64,000 bases of DNA from Pseudothioclava sp033100795 (GCF_033100795.1 NZ_JAWLVI010000004.1:248001-312000); one strand, 5' to 3'. Shown: positions 43,180 to 51,729, counted from the first letter of the stretch. Numbers and translations: made by a program. Notes: a model not told the origin generated them from the sequence alone.

Positions 43180-43192
43180 GTGGTGACACCAC
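43180..43192 (+). promoter_or_regulatory. Small inverted repeat between the rpsU ribosome site and start
   Basis: GTGGT-gac-ACCAC ends directly at the ATG, just after AGGAAG. A 5-bp hairpin here would bring the ribosome site and start codon together or, if bound by protein, block initiation. This placement suggests translational control of S21, but no direct proof exists in the sequence. Confidence 0.4.
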
Positions 43193-43399
43193 ATGCAGGT
43201 CAGCGTTCGCGACAACAACGTCGAACAGGCGCTTCGTGCTCTGAAGAAAAAACTTCAGCGCGAGGGGGTTTTCCGTGAAATGAAGCTCAAGCAACATTTC
43301 GAGAAGCCGTCCGTTAAGAAAGCGCGCGAGAAAGCTGAAGCCGTCCGCCGTGCCCGTAAACTGGCACGCAAGAAGGCCCAGCGCGAAGGCGCTCTCTAA
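43193..43399 (+). CDS. rpsU: 30S ribosomal protein S21
   Basis: This 68-residue basic ribosomal protein sits near the anti-Shine-Dalgarno of 16S rRNA and helps initiation. Sequence starts MQVSVRDNNVEQALRALKKK and ends in an Arg/Lys/Ala-rich helix. It has its own promoter and terminator, so it is a single-gene unit, as is usual for rpsU in Rhodobacterales. Confidence 0.98.
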   Translation: MQVSVRDNNVEQALRALKKKLQREGVFREMKLKQHFEKPSVKKAREKAEAVRRARKLARKKAQREGAL

Positions 43400-43436
43400 G
43401 CGTTTGATAATGCTGGCGGGTTCGCCCGCAACGAGG

Positions 43437-43469
43437 AACCCCCGTGGCACGCCACCGGGGGTTTTTTCG
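43437..43469 (+). terminator. Intrinsic terminator of rpsU
   Basis: AACCCCCGTGGC pairs with GCCACCGGGGGTT (one bulged C), followed by TTTT. It lies 37 bases after the rpsU stop and just before the stop of the convergent regulator. Confidence 0.88.
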
Positions 43470-43475
43470 TGCGCT

Positions 43476-43934
43476 TCAGACCGGCAAAGCCGTGCTGTCG
43501 GCCACCGATTTCAGTGAAAAGCTGGACTTCATCTGCGCAACGCCGGGCAGACGCGCGAGCTTGGCACGGTGGATATGTGCGAAATCTTCGGAATCGGCAG
43601 CGACCACTTTGAGCAGATAATCCGCCGTGCCGGCCATCAGATGACACTCCAGAATATCGGGGATTTTGCGCACCTCACGCTCGAAAGAATCAAGCACTTC
43701 GTCAGCTTGCGTCGATAGGGTAATCTCGACGAAGACGGTCGTCGGGCGCTCCATCTTGCGGCGATCAAGCAGAGCGACATAGCCGCGAATAAAGCCATCG
43801 TCCTCAAGGCGTTGCACACGTCGGTGGCAGGCCGAGGCCGACAGGTTGACCCGCTCGGCCAGTTCGGCATTCGAAATCCGGCCCTGTTTCTGCAGCACCG
43901 TCAGAATGCGGCGATCTGTGGCATCTAGCGTCAT
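43476..43934 (-). CDS. Lrp/AsnC-family regulator, probable regulator of ald
   Basis: This 152-residue feast/famine regulator has an N-terminal HTH (AELAERVNLSASACHRRVQRLEDDGFI, about 22-48) and a C-terminal RAM effector domain (about 65-142) that binds amino acids. It is divergent from alanine dehydrogenase, the standard arrangement of AldR-type regulators that activate ald with alanine. The shared gap is 147 bases and contains an A/T-rich segment around 43955-43985 suitable for Lrp-type binding. Confidence 0.9.
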   Translation of the reverse strand: MTLDATDRRILTVLQKQGRISNAELAERVNLSASACHRRVQRLEDDGFIRGYVALLDRRKMERPTTVFVEITLSTQADEVLDSFEREVRKIPDILECHLMAGTADYLLKVVAADSEDFAHIHRAKLARLPGVAQMKSSFSLKSVADSTALPV

Positions 43935-44081
43935 ATGCGCAACTTTCTTCGACTAATATTCAATAATGACGGCGATCATTCCAAGCTCCTACCCTATCGA
44001 GGTGTATTTTTCCAAGCACATTCTTCACGAAATCCGTCACAGTTCATGAAGAACACCATACAAGCCCCCAGGGAGGGTAGA

Positions 44082-45200
44082 ATGAAAGTCGGAAGCATCC
44101 GTGAAATCAAAGCGCAGGAATTTCGCGTCGGCCTGACGCCGGAAGCCGCGCAGGAAGTTGTCGCACACGGGCATGAGGTGCTGATCGAAAGCGGCGCGGG
44201 GCTTGGCTCGGGCTATGATGACGCGGCCTACGAGGCCGTTGGCGCCCAGATCGTGCCGGATGCGGCTGCGGTTTTCGCAAGCGCCGATATGATCGTGAAG
44301 GTGAAAGAACCCCAACCGTCAGAGCGCGCAATGCTGCGCCCCGGTCAGCTTCTGTTCGCCTATCTGCACCTTGCGCCCGATCCGGAACAAACGGCGGACC
44401 TGCTGAAATCAGGCGCTGTTTGCATCGCTTTTGAAACCGTTACCGACCGCATGGGCGGGCTGCCGCTTCTGGCACCGATGTCCGAGGTTGCGGGCAAGCT
44501 CGCGCCGCAGATGGGCGCATGGGCACTGCAAAAGGCCAATGGTGGTCGAGGCGTTCTGATGGGGGGCGTGCCCGGCGTTGCACCGGCAAAGGTGGTGGTG
44601 ATCGGCGGCGGCGTCGTCGGCACCAATGCGGCCCGCGTGGCCGCCGGAATGGGGGCCGATGTCACGGTTCTTGATCGTTCGCTGCCGCGTCTGCGCCAGT
44701 TGGACGATATGTTTGGCGGCCAGTTCGGCACTGCCTATTCCTCGGCGGCGACGCTGGCGGAAAAGGTGGCCGAGGCCGATATGGTGATCGGCGCTGTGCT
44801 GATCCCGGGTGCAGCAGCGCCGAAGCTCGTTTCCCGCGCGATGCTTTCGACGATGAAGCCCGGCGCCGTTATTGTCGATGTCGCGATCGACCAAGGGGGG
44901 TGCTTTGAGACCTCTCACGCGACAACCCACCAAGACCCGGTGTTCGAAGTGGACGGCGTCATTCACTACTGTGTCGCAAACATGCCGGGCGCGGCCGCCC
45001 GCACCGCGACGCAAGCTCTTGGCAACGCCACGCTGCCGTTCGTTTTGGCCCTTGCTGACAAAGGTTGGAAGCAGGCCTGCATCGACGACGCGCATCTGCG
45101 CGCGGGCCTGAATATCCACGCTGGCCAGTTGACCTGTCCGCCCGTGGGCGAGGCGCTTGGCCTCAATTCGGTTACCCCCGAAGAGGTCCTCGGCCTCTGA
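44082..45200 (+). CDS. ald: Alanine dehydrogenase
   Basis: Ald interconverts L-alanine and pyruvate plus ammonia with NAD. This protein has 372 residues. It starts MKVGSIREIKAQEFRVGLTP, with substrate-binding Arg and Lys residues (KVKEPQ near 72), a Rossmann segment VVVIGGGVVGTNAARVA near 168-184, and the AdoHcy-like AVLIPGAAAPKLV segment near 240-255. GGGAGGG precedes the ATG. It would allow use of alanine as carbon and nitrogen source, under the divergent Lrp-type regulator. Confidence 0.96.
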   Translation: MKVGSIREIKAQEFRVGLTPEAAQEVVAHGHEVLIESGAGLGSGYDDAAYEAVGAQIVPDAAAVFASADMIVKVKEPQPSERAMLRPGQLLFAYLHLAPDPEQTADLLKSGAVCIAFETVTDRMGGLPLLAPMSEVAGKLAPQMGAWALQKANGGRGVLMGGVPGVAPAKVVVIGGGVVGTNAARVAAGMGADVTVLDRSLPRLRQLDDMFGGQFGTAYSSAATLAEKVAEADMVIGAVLIPGAAAPKLVSRAMLSTMKPGAVIVDVAIDQGGCFETSHATTHQDPVFEVDGVIHYCVANMPGAAARTATQALGNATLPFVLALADKGWKQACIDDAHLRAGLNIHAGQLTCPPVGEALGLNSVTPEEVLGL

Positions 45201-45208
45201 AACAAACG

Positions 45209-45236
45209 CCCCGGCCTGCGTGTGCGGGCCGGGGCA
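45209..45236. terminator. GC hairpin between ald and mscL
   Basis: GCCCCGGCC (45209-45217) pairs perfectly with GGCCGGGGC (45228-45236) between the convergent ald and mscL stops. There is no strong T-run on the plus strand; GTTTGTTTC follows on the minus strand, so it suits mscL better. Confidence 0.55.
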
Positions 45237-45245
45237 TCCAATCGC

Positions 45246-45674
45246 TTACTTCTTCAGCGCGTCGCGAATTTCCAGCAGAACATCCAGTTCCGACGGACCA
45301 GCAGGCGCAGCGGGCGCAGGCTCTTCCGGCGTCTCGGTCGCTTCTTTGACGCGGTTCACCGCCTTGACCAGCAGGAACACCACAAAGGCGACGATCAGGA
45401 AGTTGATGACAGCCGTCAGGAACGCGCCGTAGGCAAAGACCGCAGCCCCTGCCTCGCGCGCAGCATCAAGGCTGGAACCATCAGGCACATCACCCGAAAG
45501 CACCGCATACATATTGGTGAAGTCGATTCCGCCCAGCACAAGCCCGATGACCGGATTAAGAAGATCCGACACAAGCGAGGTCACAATTGCGGTGAAGGCC
45601 GCGCCGATGATGATACCGACGGCCATATCCATAACATTGCCCTTGGCAATGAAGTTCTTGAACTCTTGAATCAT
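45246..45674 (-). CDS. mscL: Large-conductance mechanosensitive channel
   Basis: MscL opens under membrane tension on osmotic downshock. This protein has 142 residues. The N-terminal amphipathic helix and TM1 read MIQEFKNFIAKGNVMDMAVG; TM2 is near 80-102 (FLTAVINFLIVAFVVFLLV), and a periplasmic loop has the usual variable segment. A Glu/Pro/Ala-rich linker (about 110-128) leads to the C-terminal helix ELDVLLEIRDALKK. AAAGGGG precedes the ATG at 45674; the frame is open further upstream without support. Confidence 0.96.
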   Translation of the reverse strand: MIQEFKNFIAKGNVMDMAVGIIIGAAFTAIVTSLVSDLLNPVIGLVLGGIDFTNMYAVLSGDVPDGSSLDAAREAGAAVFAYGAFLTAVINFLIVAFVVFLLVKAVNRVKEATETPEEPAPAAPAGPSELDVLLEIRDALKK

Positions 45675-45785
45675 TATTTGCCCCTTTACTCTCACGCGGG
45701 TCTTGCCCGAAGTGCCGAACGTTACCATTTTCGAATAGAGCCGCACAAACGCAAATTCACTGTCCAAAATGCCCGGAGATTCCCC

Positions 45786-46481
45786 TTGACCGATCTCTCT
45801 TCCTTCCCGATCACCTCCCGTTGGCCCGCCCACGACCCGTCGATCATTCAGCTTTACTCGCTGCCGACGCCGAACGGCGTAAAGGTTTCGATCATGCTAG
45901 AGGAAACCGGGCTGGCCTACGAACCCCATCTGGTGCGCTTTGACGCAAACGACCAGATGACGCCCGAGTTTCTGTCGCTCAACCCGAACAACAAGATCCC
46001 CGCGATCATCGACCCGAACGGCCCGGACGGCGCCCCCCTGCCGCTCTTCGAAAGCGGTGCGATCCTTATTTATCTGGCGGAGAAAACGGGCCAGCTTCTG
46101 CCCGAGGCAAAGCGCTATGAAATCCTGCAATGGCTGATGTTCCAGATGGGCGGCCTGGGACCGATGTTCGGCCAACTTGGGTATTTCCACAAATTCGCCG
46201 GTCGCGAGATCGAGGACCCCCGCCCGAAAGAACGCTACCGCGCCGAGGCCGAACGTCTGCTCAAGGTGCTGGATGGCGCGCTTGACGGGCGCGAATGGAT
46301 CGCGGGCGAATATTCGATTGCCGATATTGCGATCGCACCCTGGCTACGCACCCTGCGCGATATGTATCAGGTCACGGATCTGACCGGATGGGGCAAGCTG
46401 GCGAATGTTCCGGCCTATCTCGATCGCTTTCTCGCCCGCCCGGCAGTGCAGCGCGGCCTGAACATCCCCGCGCGAGATTAA
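45786..46481 (+). CDS. Glutathione S-transferase family protein (YghU/YfcG-like)
   Basis: This 231-residue protein is similar to the Nu-class disulfide-bond oxidoreductases YghU/YfcG. The thioredoxin-like domain shows LYSLPTPNGVKVSIMLEE and LNPNNKIPAIIDP, and the C-terminal helical domain has the GEYSIADIAIAPWL capping box. The start is a TTG at 45786, with GGAG 7 bases upstream; no ATG exists before the conserved region. It is divergent from mscL, and its stop overlaps the convergent hypothetical gene by 4 bases. Confidence 0.88.
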   Translation: MTDLSSFPITSRWPAHDPSIIQLYSLPTPNGVKVSIMLEETGLAYEPHLVRFDANDQMTPEFLSLNPNNKIPAIIDPNGPDGAPLPLFESGAILIYLAEKTGQLLPEAKRYEILQWLMFQMGGLGPMFGQLGYFHKFAGREIEDPRPKERYRAEAERLLKVLDGALDGREWIAGEYSIADIAIAPWLRTLRDMYQVTDLTGWGKLANVPAYLDRFLARPAVQRGLNIPARD

Positions 46482-47071
46482 ACTTCGTGGCAGGGCGCGC
46501 CCGTCGCGTGCCCTGCCATCAGACGCGGCCCGCTGCCATCGGCGCGCAGCCACTCACTGTCCGGCCCGGCCGCCTGCATCCGCGCGATGCGGAAAATCTG
46601 CTCGGCATCGCAGGTCATCATGATGCGCAGTAGCGCATCCAGATCCTCACGCATCAGGATCGCCCCCGCGATTTCAAGGGGCGCTTCGCGATGAATCGCA
46701 TTTCGCACACCCTCGCGAAACCGCTCCAGCCGCGCACGGATCGCATCGCGCTGATCCTCACGGAAGGCCGCGTCCAGCAACGCAAGGTTCCGGTGATAGG
46801 CCAGCTCCTCGCGCAAATCGGCAATCGCACTGTCCAATTCGCGGGCGGCTTCCCCCTCTTGCCCGTCAAGATCCTGCTCGCAGGCCGCCAGCATATCCTC
46901 TAGCTGGGAAATTCGCTTGCGAGCGGCCATATCCGCCTGTTCGACGAAAGCCGCATCGCCGATAAGCTGCGCCAGTTCCTCGACCATCACGGAGACCCCC
47001 TGCAAGGGCAGCCCACCCCCGACCGGTGTCAGATAGTTGCTGATGCGCGTCCAGTTGTGGACCTGAGCCAT
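46478..47071 (-). CDS. Hypothetical helical protein
   Basis: I do not recognise this 197-residue protein. It is soluble and acidic. Its central part (about 45-120) is long and helical with heptad character and charged residues (RISQLEDMLAACEQDLDGQE), and the C-terminal region has IMMTCDAEQIFRIARM. Two Cys are near the C terminus. No signal peptide or membrane helix is seen. Its upstream neighbour is suhB, 101 bases away and on the same strand, and its end overlaps the GST stop by 4 bases. Confidence 0.7.
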   Translation of the reverse strand: MAQVHNWTRISNYLTPVGGGLPLQGVSVMVEELAQLIGDAAFVEQADMAARKRISQLEDMLAACEQDLDGQEGEAARELDSAIADLREELAYHRNLALLDAAFREDQRDAIRARLERFREGVRNAIHREAPLEIAGAILMREDLDALLRIMMTCDAEQIFRIARMQAAGPDSEWLRADGSGPRLMAGHATGAPCHEV

Positions 47072-47172
47072 TGCTTTATCCCCGTGCTAGTGACGGAACA
47101 AAGCTGTCAGATCATAGTGAACAACTCGTGAACGAAAACCGTTCCCGCGCGCCTACCTCTGGTGGTGGAGTA

Positions 47173-47964
47173 TCAGGCGGGCTGACGCAATATCTTGGTG
47201 AGCGGCGCGAACATCTCGGCGTTCGTCGCGATCAGAGACCCGCTTTCAAGCATATCCTGCCCTTCGCGGATCGGTCCGACAAAGCCGCCTGCCTCTTTCA
47301 CGAGAATCAGCCCGGCTGCGCAATCCCAGATCTTCAGGCCGCGTTCCCAGAAACCATCGAAACGACCCGAGGCAACATAGGCCAGATCCAGCGAGGCAGA
47401 ACCGAACCGACGCACACCCGCGCATTGCGGCATCAGGCGTGCGAAATCCTGCAAGGTCGCCGGAAGCGTGCCACGCCCACCGAACGGAATGCCCGTCGCG
47501 AAGATAGCTTCCATCATATTGCGGCGCCCAGACACGCGCAGGCGGGTCTCGTTCATATAGGCACCCAGACCTTTTTCCGCGAAATACATCTCGTCCTTGG
47601 CCGCGTCGAACACGACGCCCGCAACGATTTCGCCTTTGTGTTCAAGGGCGATCGAGACAGCCCAGTGCGGCAGGCCATGCAGGAAGTTGGTGGTGCCGTC
47701 CAGCGGGTCCACGATCCAGCGGCGTGTCGGGTCTTCGCCCTCTTCGGTTCCGGTTTCCTCGCCCACCCAGCCATAGGACGGACGCGCGCCGCGCAGCTCT
47801 TCCTTGATGATGCGTTCGGCTTCGCGGTCGGCCTTGGTCACGAAATCCGCCGGCCCCTTGGCCGAGACCTGAAGGTTTTCGACTTCGCGGAAATCCTTGA
47901 CGAGCGTGCGGCCTGCTTTGCGTGCGGCCTTGATCATCAGGTTGAGGTTTGCGCTGCCTTGCAT
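47173..47964 (-). CDS. suhB: Inositol monophosphatase family protein (SuhB)
   Basis: This 263-residue Mg-dependent phosphatase of the IMPase family may also act in rRNA antitermination, as E. coli SuhB does. The three metal-site motifs are GEETG near residue 67, WIVDPLDGTTNF near 83-94 and WDCAAGLILVKEAGG near 210-224. The ATG at 47964 follows AAGGAG. The gene stands alone on the minus strand between metR and a hypothetical gene. Confidence 0.94.
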   Translation of the reverse strand: MQGSANLNLMIKAARKAGRTLVKDFREVENLQVSAKGPADFVTKADREAERIIKEELRGARPSYGWVGEETGTEEGEDPTRRWIVDPLDGTTNFLHGLPHWAVSIALEHKGEIVAGVVFDAAKDEMYFAEKGLGAYMNETRLRVSGRRNMMEAIFATGIPFGGRGTLPATLQDFARLMPQCAGVRRFGSASLDLAYVASGRFDGFWERGLKIWDCAAGLILVKEAGGFVGPIREGQDMLESGSLIATNAEMFAPLTKILRQPA

Positions 47965-48025
47965 CGGAGGGCTCCTTACGTTCAAGCGCGTGCCTTACAC
48001 GCGTGCGCGCAGGATTCCAAGAGGT

Positions 48026-48931
48026 TTAGGCGCGTTGCAGCTTAACCGGCTCGGTTCTCGCCAACCGCAGGAAATGCGCCATATAGGGTTCGGTCGCATC
48101 CTCGCTGCGGGTCGCGGCATACAGGCGCTTGGTCAGACCGCCTTCGGTGACGGGGCGCGTGATATAATCGGGCTGGTATTTCACCTCGCGCAGCACCCAG
48201 TCGGGCAGCACGGCAACCCCGCGGTTCGAGGCCACCAGCATCAGGATCACGGCAGTCAGTTCGACCTGTCTGTGCGCTTTGGGTTCAACCCGCGCAGGCA
48301 TCAGAAGCTGTGTAAAAATGTCGATCCGCCCGCGATCCACCGGATAGGTGATCAAGGTCTGGTCGGCAAAATCCTCGGCCACGACAAATGGTTTTTCGGC
48401 CAGCGGGTTATTGGCGGCGGCAACAAAAGTCGGATGATAGTCGAACAGAGGGTTAAAGGTCACGCCATCCAGCTTTTCAGGGTCCGAGGAAATCACCAGA
48501 TCCACCTCTTCGCGCATCAGTGCGGACATGGCGTTGAAGGCCAGCCCCGGGCGAATGTCGACGTCGATCTCGGGCCAGGCGCGGCGGAACTGCTCCAGCA
48601 CAGGGAACAGCCAGTCAAAGCAGGCGTGGCATTCGATCGCGATATGCAGCCGCCCCGCACGGCCTTCACGCAGCGCGCGGAACTCTTCTTCCACCGCGTC
48701 GATCTCGGGCAGGATATGCTCGGCCAGACGCAACAGCTTCATCCCCGCCGAAGACAATTTAAGCGGCTTTGAGCGCCGCACGAACAGCTCGACCCCCGCC
48801 TGATCCTCTAACCCCTTGATCTGATGGGACAAGGCGCTTTGCGTGATGTGCAAAACATCGGCTGCACGCGCCAATCCGCCCGCATCGTGGATGGCTTTGA
48901 TCGTGCGCAGGTGCCGGAATTCCAGATGCAT
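48026..48931 (-). CDS. metR: LysR-family regulator MetR
   Basis: MetR senses homocysteine and controls methionine genes. This 301-residue protein starts MHLEFRHLRTIKAIHDAGGL, with the HTH at about 15-40 (ADVLHITQSALSHQIKGLE) and an effector domain (about 90-290). The frame continues upstream to 49039 through the operator and metF start region, so the ATG at 48931 is preferred. It is divergent from metF with a 91-base gap that holds a MetR box. Confidence 0.9.
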   Translation of the reverse strand: MHLEFRHLRTIKAIHDAGGLARAADVLHITQSALSHQIKGLEDQAGVELFVRRSKPLKLSSAGMKLLRLAEHILPEIDAVEEEFRALREGRAGRLHIAIECHACFDWLFPVLEQFRRAWPEIDVDIRPGLAFNAMSALMREEVDLVISSDPEKLDGVTFNPLFDYHPTFVAAANNPLAEKPFVVAEDFADQTLITYPVDRGRIDIFTQLLMPARVEPKAHRQVELTAVILMLVASNRGVAVLPDWVLREVKYQPDYITRPVTEGGLTKRLYAATRSEDATEPYMAHFLRLARTEPVKLQRA

Positions 48932-48954
48932 CTTGCTGTCTGACTCATAAAGAT

Positions 48955-48980
48955 TGTGAGAATTATGAATTTGTCTCACA
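48955..48980. promoter_or_regulatory. MetR operator in the metR/metF gap
   Basis: A perfect inverted repeat TGTGAGA-N12-TCTCACA fills 48955-48980. Inside it, 48966-48978 read on the minus strand is TGAGACAAATTCA, one mismatch from the MetR consensus TGAA-N5-TTCA and also a T-N11-A LysR site. It lies between the two starts and can regulate both genes. Confidence 0.7.
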
Positions 48981-49022
48981 CAAAACATTCGGGCACAAGG
49001 GGTGCAACGAAAGGATACCGCC

Positions 49023-49889
49023 ATGACCACTCCGAACATCAGCTTTGAGTTCTTCCCGCCGCAATCGCTTGATGCGTCTTTCCGCCTTTGGGAAACCGTG
49101 CAGGCGCTGGCGCCGATGAACCCGAACTTTGTGTCGGTGACCTACGGGGCTGGCGGCACCACGCGCAAACTGACCCATGAGGCCGTTGGCGCGATCCACG
49201 CCAATTACGGGCTGAACGTCGCCGCGCACCTGACCTGCGTCGATGCGACCAAAGCCGAGACGAAAGAGATCGTCGATGCCTATGCCGAAGCCGGCGTGAC
49301 CGAGATCGTCGCGCTGCGTGGCGACCCGCCGAAGGGGGCTGCCCGCTTTCAGCCGCACGCCGAAGGGTTTGCCTCGTCGGTCGAACTGATCGAGACGCTG
49401 GCGCAGGATGGCCGCTTCAATATCCGCTGCGGCGCCTACCCCGAGCCGCACCCCGAAGCCGCCGATACGTTGGCCGATGTGAAATGGCTCAAGCGCAAGG
49501 TCGAAGCGGGCGCCACCTCGGCGATCACGCAGTTTTTCTTTGAGGCAGAGACCTTTTTCCGCTTCCGCGACGCCTGCGAAAAAGAGGGCATCGACGCGAA
49601 AATCATTCCGGGCATCCTGCCGATCCAGTCGTGGAAGGGCGCCAAAAACTTCGCACTTCGTTGCGGCACCTCGATCCCGGCATGGGTCGAAGAGGCGTTC
49701 GAAGCCGCCACCCGCGACGACCGCGAACAACTGCTGGCAACCGCCCTTTGCACCGAGCTTTGCGACGATCTGATCGCGGGCGGTGTGGAAGACCTGCACT
49801 TCTACACCCTCAACCGCCCGGGCCTGACACGCGACGTCTGCTTCGCGCTTGGCCTGCAGCCGCAAGTCACGCTTGAGAACGTTGCCTGA
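49023..49889 (+). CDS. metF: 5,10-methylenetetrahydrofolate reductase
   Basis: MetF makes 5-methyl-tetrahydrofolate for methionine synthesis with FAD and NADH. This protein has 288 residues. Family regions are SFEFFPPQ at about 5-12, VSVTYGAGGTTR near 38-49, and IVALRGDPPKG near 100, with the FAD-site GAYPEPHPEA near 140. AAAGGA precedes the ATG at 49023. It is regulated with, and divergent from, metR, and is closed by a clear terminator. Confidence 0.97.
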   Translation: MTTPNISFEFFPPQSLDASFRLWETVQALAPMNPNFVSVTYGAGGTTRKLTHEAVGAIHANYGLNVAAHLTCVDATKAETKEIVDAYAEAGVTEIVALRGDPPKGAARFQPHAEGFASSVELIETLAQDGRFNIRCGAYPEPHPEAADTLADVKWLKRKVEAGATSAITQFFFEAETFFRFRDACEKEGIDAKIIPGILPIQSWKGAKNFALRCGTSIPAWVEEAFEAATRDDREQLLATALCTELCDDLIAGGVEDLHFYTLNRPGLTRDVCFALGLQPQVTLENVA

Positions 49890-49909
49890 GACTGGAAACT
49901 CCCACCTTG

Positions 49910-49934
49910 AAGGGGCCATCACGGCCCCTTTTTC
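49910..49934 (+). terminator. Intrinsic terminator of metF
   Basis: AAGGGGCC-atcac-GGCCCCTT is followed by TTTC, 20 bases after the metF stop. Confidence 0.88.
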
Positions 49935-50014
49935 TTTGTGACGCTACGGCACTTTGCCTGCCCCCTTTCGCCCGCCCGAGGCTGCGCTAACCTCGCGGCA
50001 AAAGGGAGACGACC

Positions 50015-50500
50015 ATGGCCAAATTTGCGCAAAGCCCCGCCGATTTCATGACGCTTGACGCGCTGAAGGAAATTTCAGGGCTGGAGTTCATGCAGAAGAT
50101 CGTAGCGGGGGAGTTGCCGACAACGACGCTCGCACGCCTGATGAATTACGAAATCACCAGCGCCGAAGAGGGGCGGGTCGAGGTTCTGGGGCGTCCCGAG
50201 TTCGAGCATACCAACGCCTACGGAGGCATTCATGGCGGCTGGTATGGCACGATCATGGACACCTGCATGACCTGCGCGGTAATGACTGGCCTCAAGGCGG
50301 GGCAATACCAGACGACGCTGGAATACAAAGTCAACATGATCCGCGCGATCCCGACTGGCGCGCAGGTGCGCGCCATCGGCACGCTGGAGCATCTTGGGCG
50401 CTCAACCGGTGTCGCGCGCGGCGAGATTCGCGGCGTCGAGGATGGCCGCCTTTACGCCACCGGAACCACCACCTGCTTTATCATGGGGACGCCGAACTGA
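50015..50500 (+). CDS. PaaI-type hotdog thioesterase
   Basis: This 161-residue hotdog-fold acyl-CoA thioesterase is of the PaaI/YdiI type. The active-site helix region is the HTNAYGGIHGGWYGTIMDTC stretch near 66-85, with the conserved HGG, and the catalytic-loop residues follow in TTLEYKVNMIRAIPTG. The 3' 99 bases are read on both strands, since the convergent DUF2235 gene extends into it. The substrate is probably an aromatic or short acyl-CoA, but is not defined by the sequence. Confidence 0.88.
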   Translation: MAKFAQSPADFMTLDALKEISGLEFMQKIVAGELPTTTLARLMNYEITSAEEGRVEVLGRPEFEHTNAYGGIHGGWYGTIMDTCMTCAVMTGLKAGQYQTTLEYKVNMIRAIPTGAQVRAIGTLEHLGRSTGVARGEIRGVEDGRLYATGTTTCFIMGTPN

Positions 50501-51589
50501 CCCCGACACCTGCATAAAGGCCGCTTTAAGATGCGGGCGCAGGTTGGCCTTGGGTTTGCCCGACCGTTGCAGTGCGCTCGGGTGCAGGCTTTCCGAAGGG
50601 TCACGCCCCGCGACACGCGGCGCACGCAGCCAGAACAGCCGCCCGACACCGTGCCACGTCCCGACCGAAGGCGCGCTCACATCGGTTTCAAACCGCTCTG
50701 CCCAGCCGTCGGGCAACGGAATACCCGCCCGCTGCATCCGCCCGATCATCCAGACCAGCGGGATATTGGCCAAGGCGCGCGCCTCCTCTGCCTCGCCAAG
50801 CTGACCACCGATGTCGGCATGGCTTCCGCGAAACCATTTCTGTTCGATCCGGTCGGCCCCGGTTTCGTCCGAATCCCAGATCAGCGGCTCAAAGATCGAG
50901 CGCGTTTCATCCAGTGCCAACGCCTGTGCGCCAAAGCGGACATGCGGGCCAAGGTGGTGGTTATGGAAGCGGTATTTCGGCTCGGAGAGCATCCAGAGCA
51001 CCGGCAACTGGATCCCCAGCCCCATCACGGTATCGAACACGCCCACAAGCTCAATCGGGGTTTCGGGGTGACAGAGGGCGGCGCGAAACTCGGCCACCGT
51101 ATCATCCGTCCCCTGTCCTTCATACAGGCGCCACGCCGCTATCACATGCCGCTCGATCGCCTCTTCGCTGCGCAAAAGTCCGATCTGCCCGATCATTCCC
51201 GCCAGCGAGCGCGCGGCAAAGGCGCCCCGCGAATAGCCAATCAGATAGATCCGGTCGCCGGGGCGATAACGCGAGGCCAGCCAGCCATAGGCGCGCTCGA
51301 TCTGACGATCCACCCCCCAGCCCAGCCAGACCTCGGACAGATCGCGCCATTCGCGCCATTGCAGTCCCTTGCCGTAATACAGCGACAGACGCGGAGCCGC
51401 GCGACGCAGAAAATGATAAAGAATCCCGATGGATGTGATCTTCTCGGGTTTGAGCGACCCCAATGTGCCATCCAGCAGGATTACATGATCGACCGGCTCG
51501 CGCCCCTTGCGCGGGCTTGGCCCCGGCATTGGGGACCACCCCGGCAGGCGCCGCAGCGCCAGCATGAACCGCTCGATCAGGCCGCGCAT
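50402..51589 (-). CDS. DUF2235 alpha/beta-hydrolase-like protein
   Basis: This 395-residue protein has the DUF2235 (Tle1-like) domain at about 35-330. The nucleophile elbow GYSRGAF lies near residue 123, preceded by an RIYLI strand, and the conserved SHADIGG near 256 is the acid/His region. Related proteins include T6SS phospholipase effectors, but no secretion genes are here and there is no signal peptide, so a housekeeping role is as likely. The family normally ends near HPSALQR; the last ~50 residues (Ala/Gly/Arg-rich, reaching 50402) read antisense through the thioesterase gene and look like a run-on caused by lack of a stop. Confidence 0.8.
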   Translation of the reverse strand: MRGLIERFMLALRRLPGWSPMPGPSPRKGREPVDHVILLDGTLGSLKPEKITSIGILYHFLRRAAPRLSLYYGKGLQWREWRDLSEVWLGWGVDRQIERAYGWLASRYRPGDRIYLIGYSRGAFAARSLAGMIGQIGLLRSEEAIERHVIAAWRLYEGQGTDDTVAEFRAALCHPETPIELVGVFDTVMGLGIQLPVLWMLSEPKYRFHNHHLGPHVRFGAQALALDETRSIFEPLIWDSDETGADRIEQKWFRGSHADIGGQLGEAEEARALANIPLVWMIGRMQRAGIPLPDGWAERFETDVSAPSVGTWHGVGRLFWLRAPRVAGRDPSESLHPSALQRSGKPKANLRPHLKAAFMQVSGSVRRPHDKAGGGSGGVKAAILDAANLAARDTG

Positions 51590-51729
51590 GGCGGTCCCTC
51601 ACGGCGGCGGAAAGAGGTATCCTCGAACATCGCCGCACCATTGGTTAACTCCCCCCAATATAGGGGAAGAACCTTAACAATGTTATGGCGAAGTCGCGGC
51701 AGAGCGCGTCACACTCTGGCGAGGGGCGC

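Noticed and set aside
48932..49039. N-terminal extension of MetR to 49039
   Set aside because: It would code through the MetR operator and the metF start; LysR proteins begin at the HTH, as from 48931.
50402..51589. DUF2235 protein as a type VI secretion effector
   Set aside because: No VgrG, PAAR, immunity or other T6SS gene is in the window; DUF2235 proteins are widespread outside T6SS.
51650..51665. CCCC-aatata-GGGG inverted repeat between the DUF2235 and ornithine decarboxylase genes
   Set aside because: It is a short stem with no T-run on either strand. It could be an operator or chance; no support for either.
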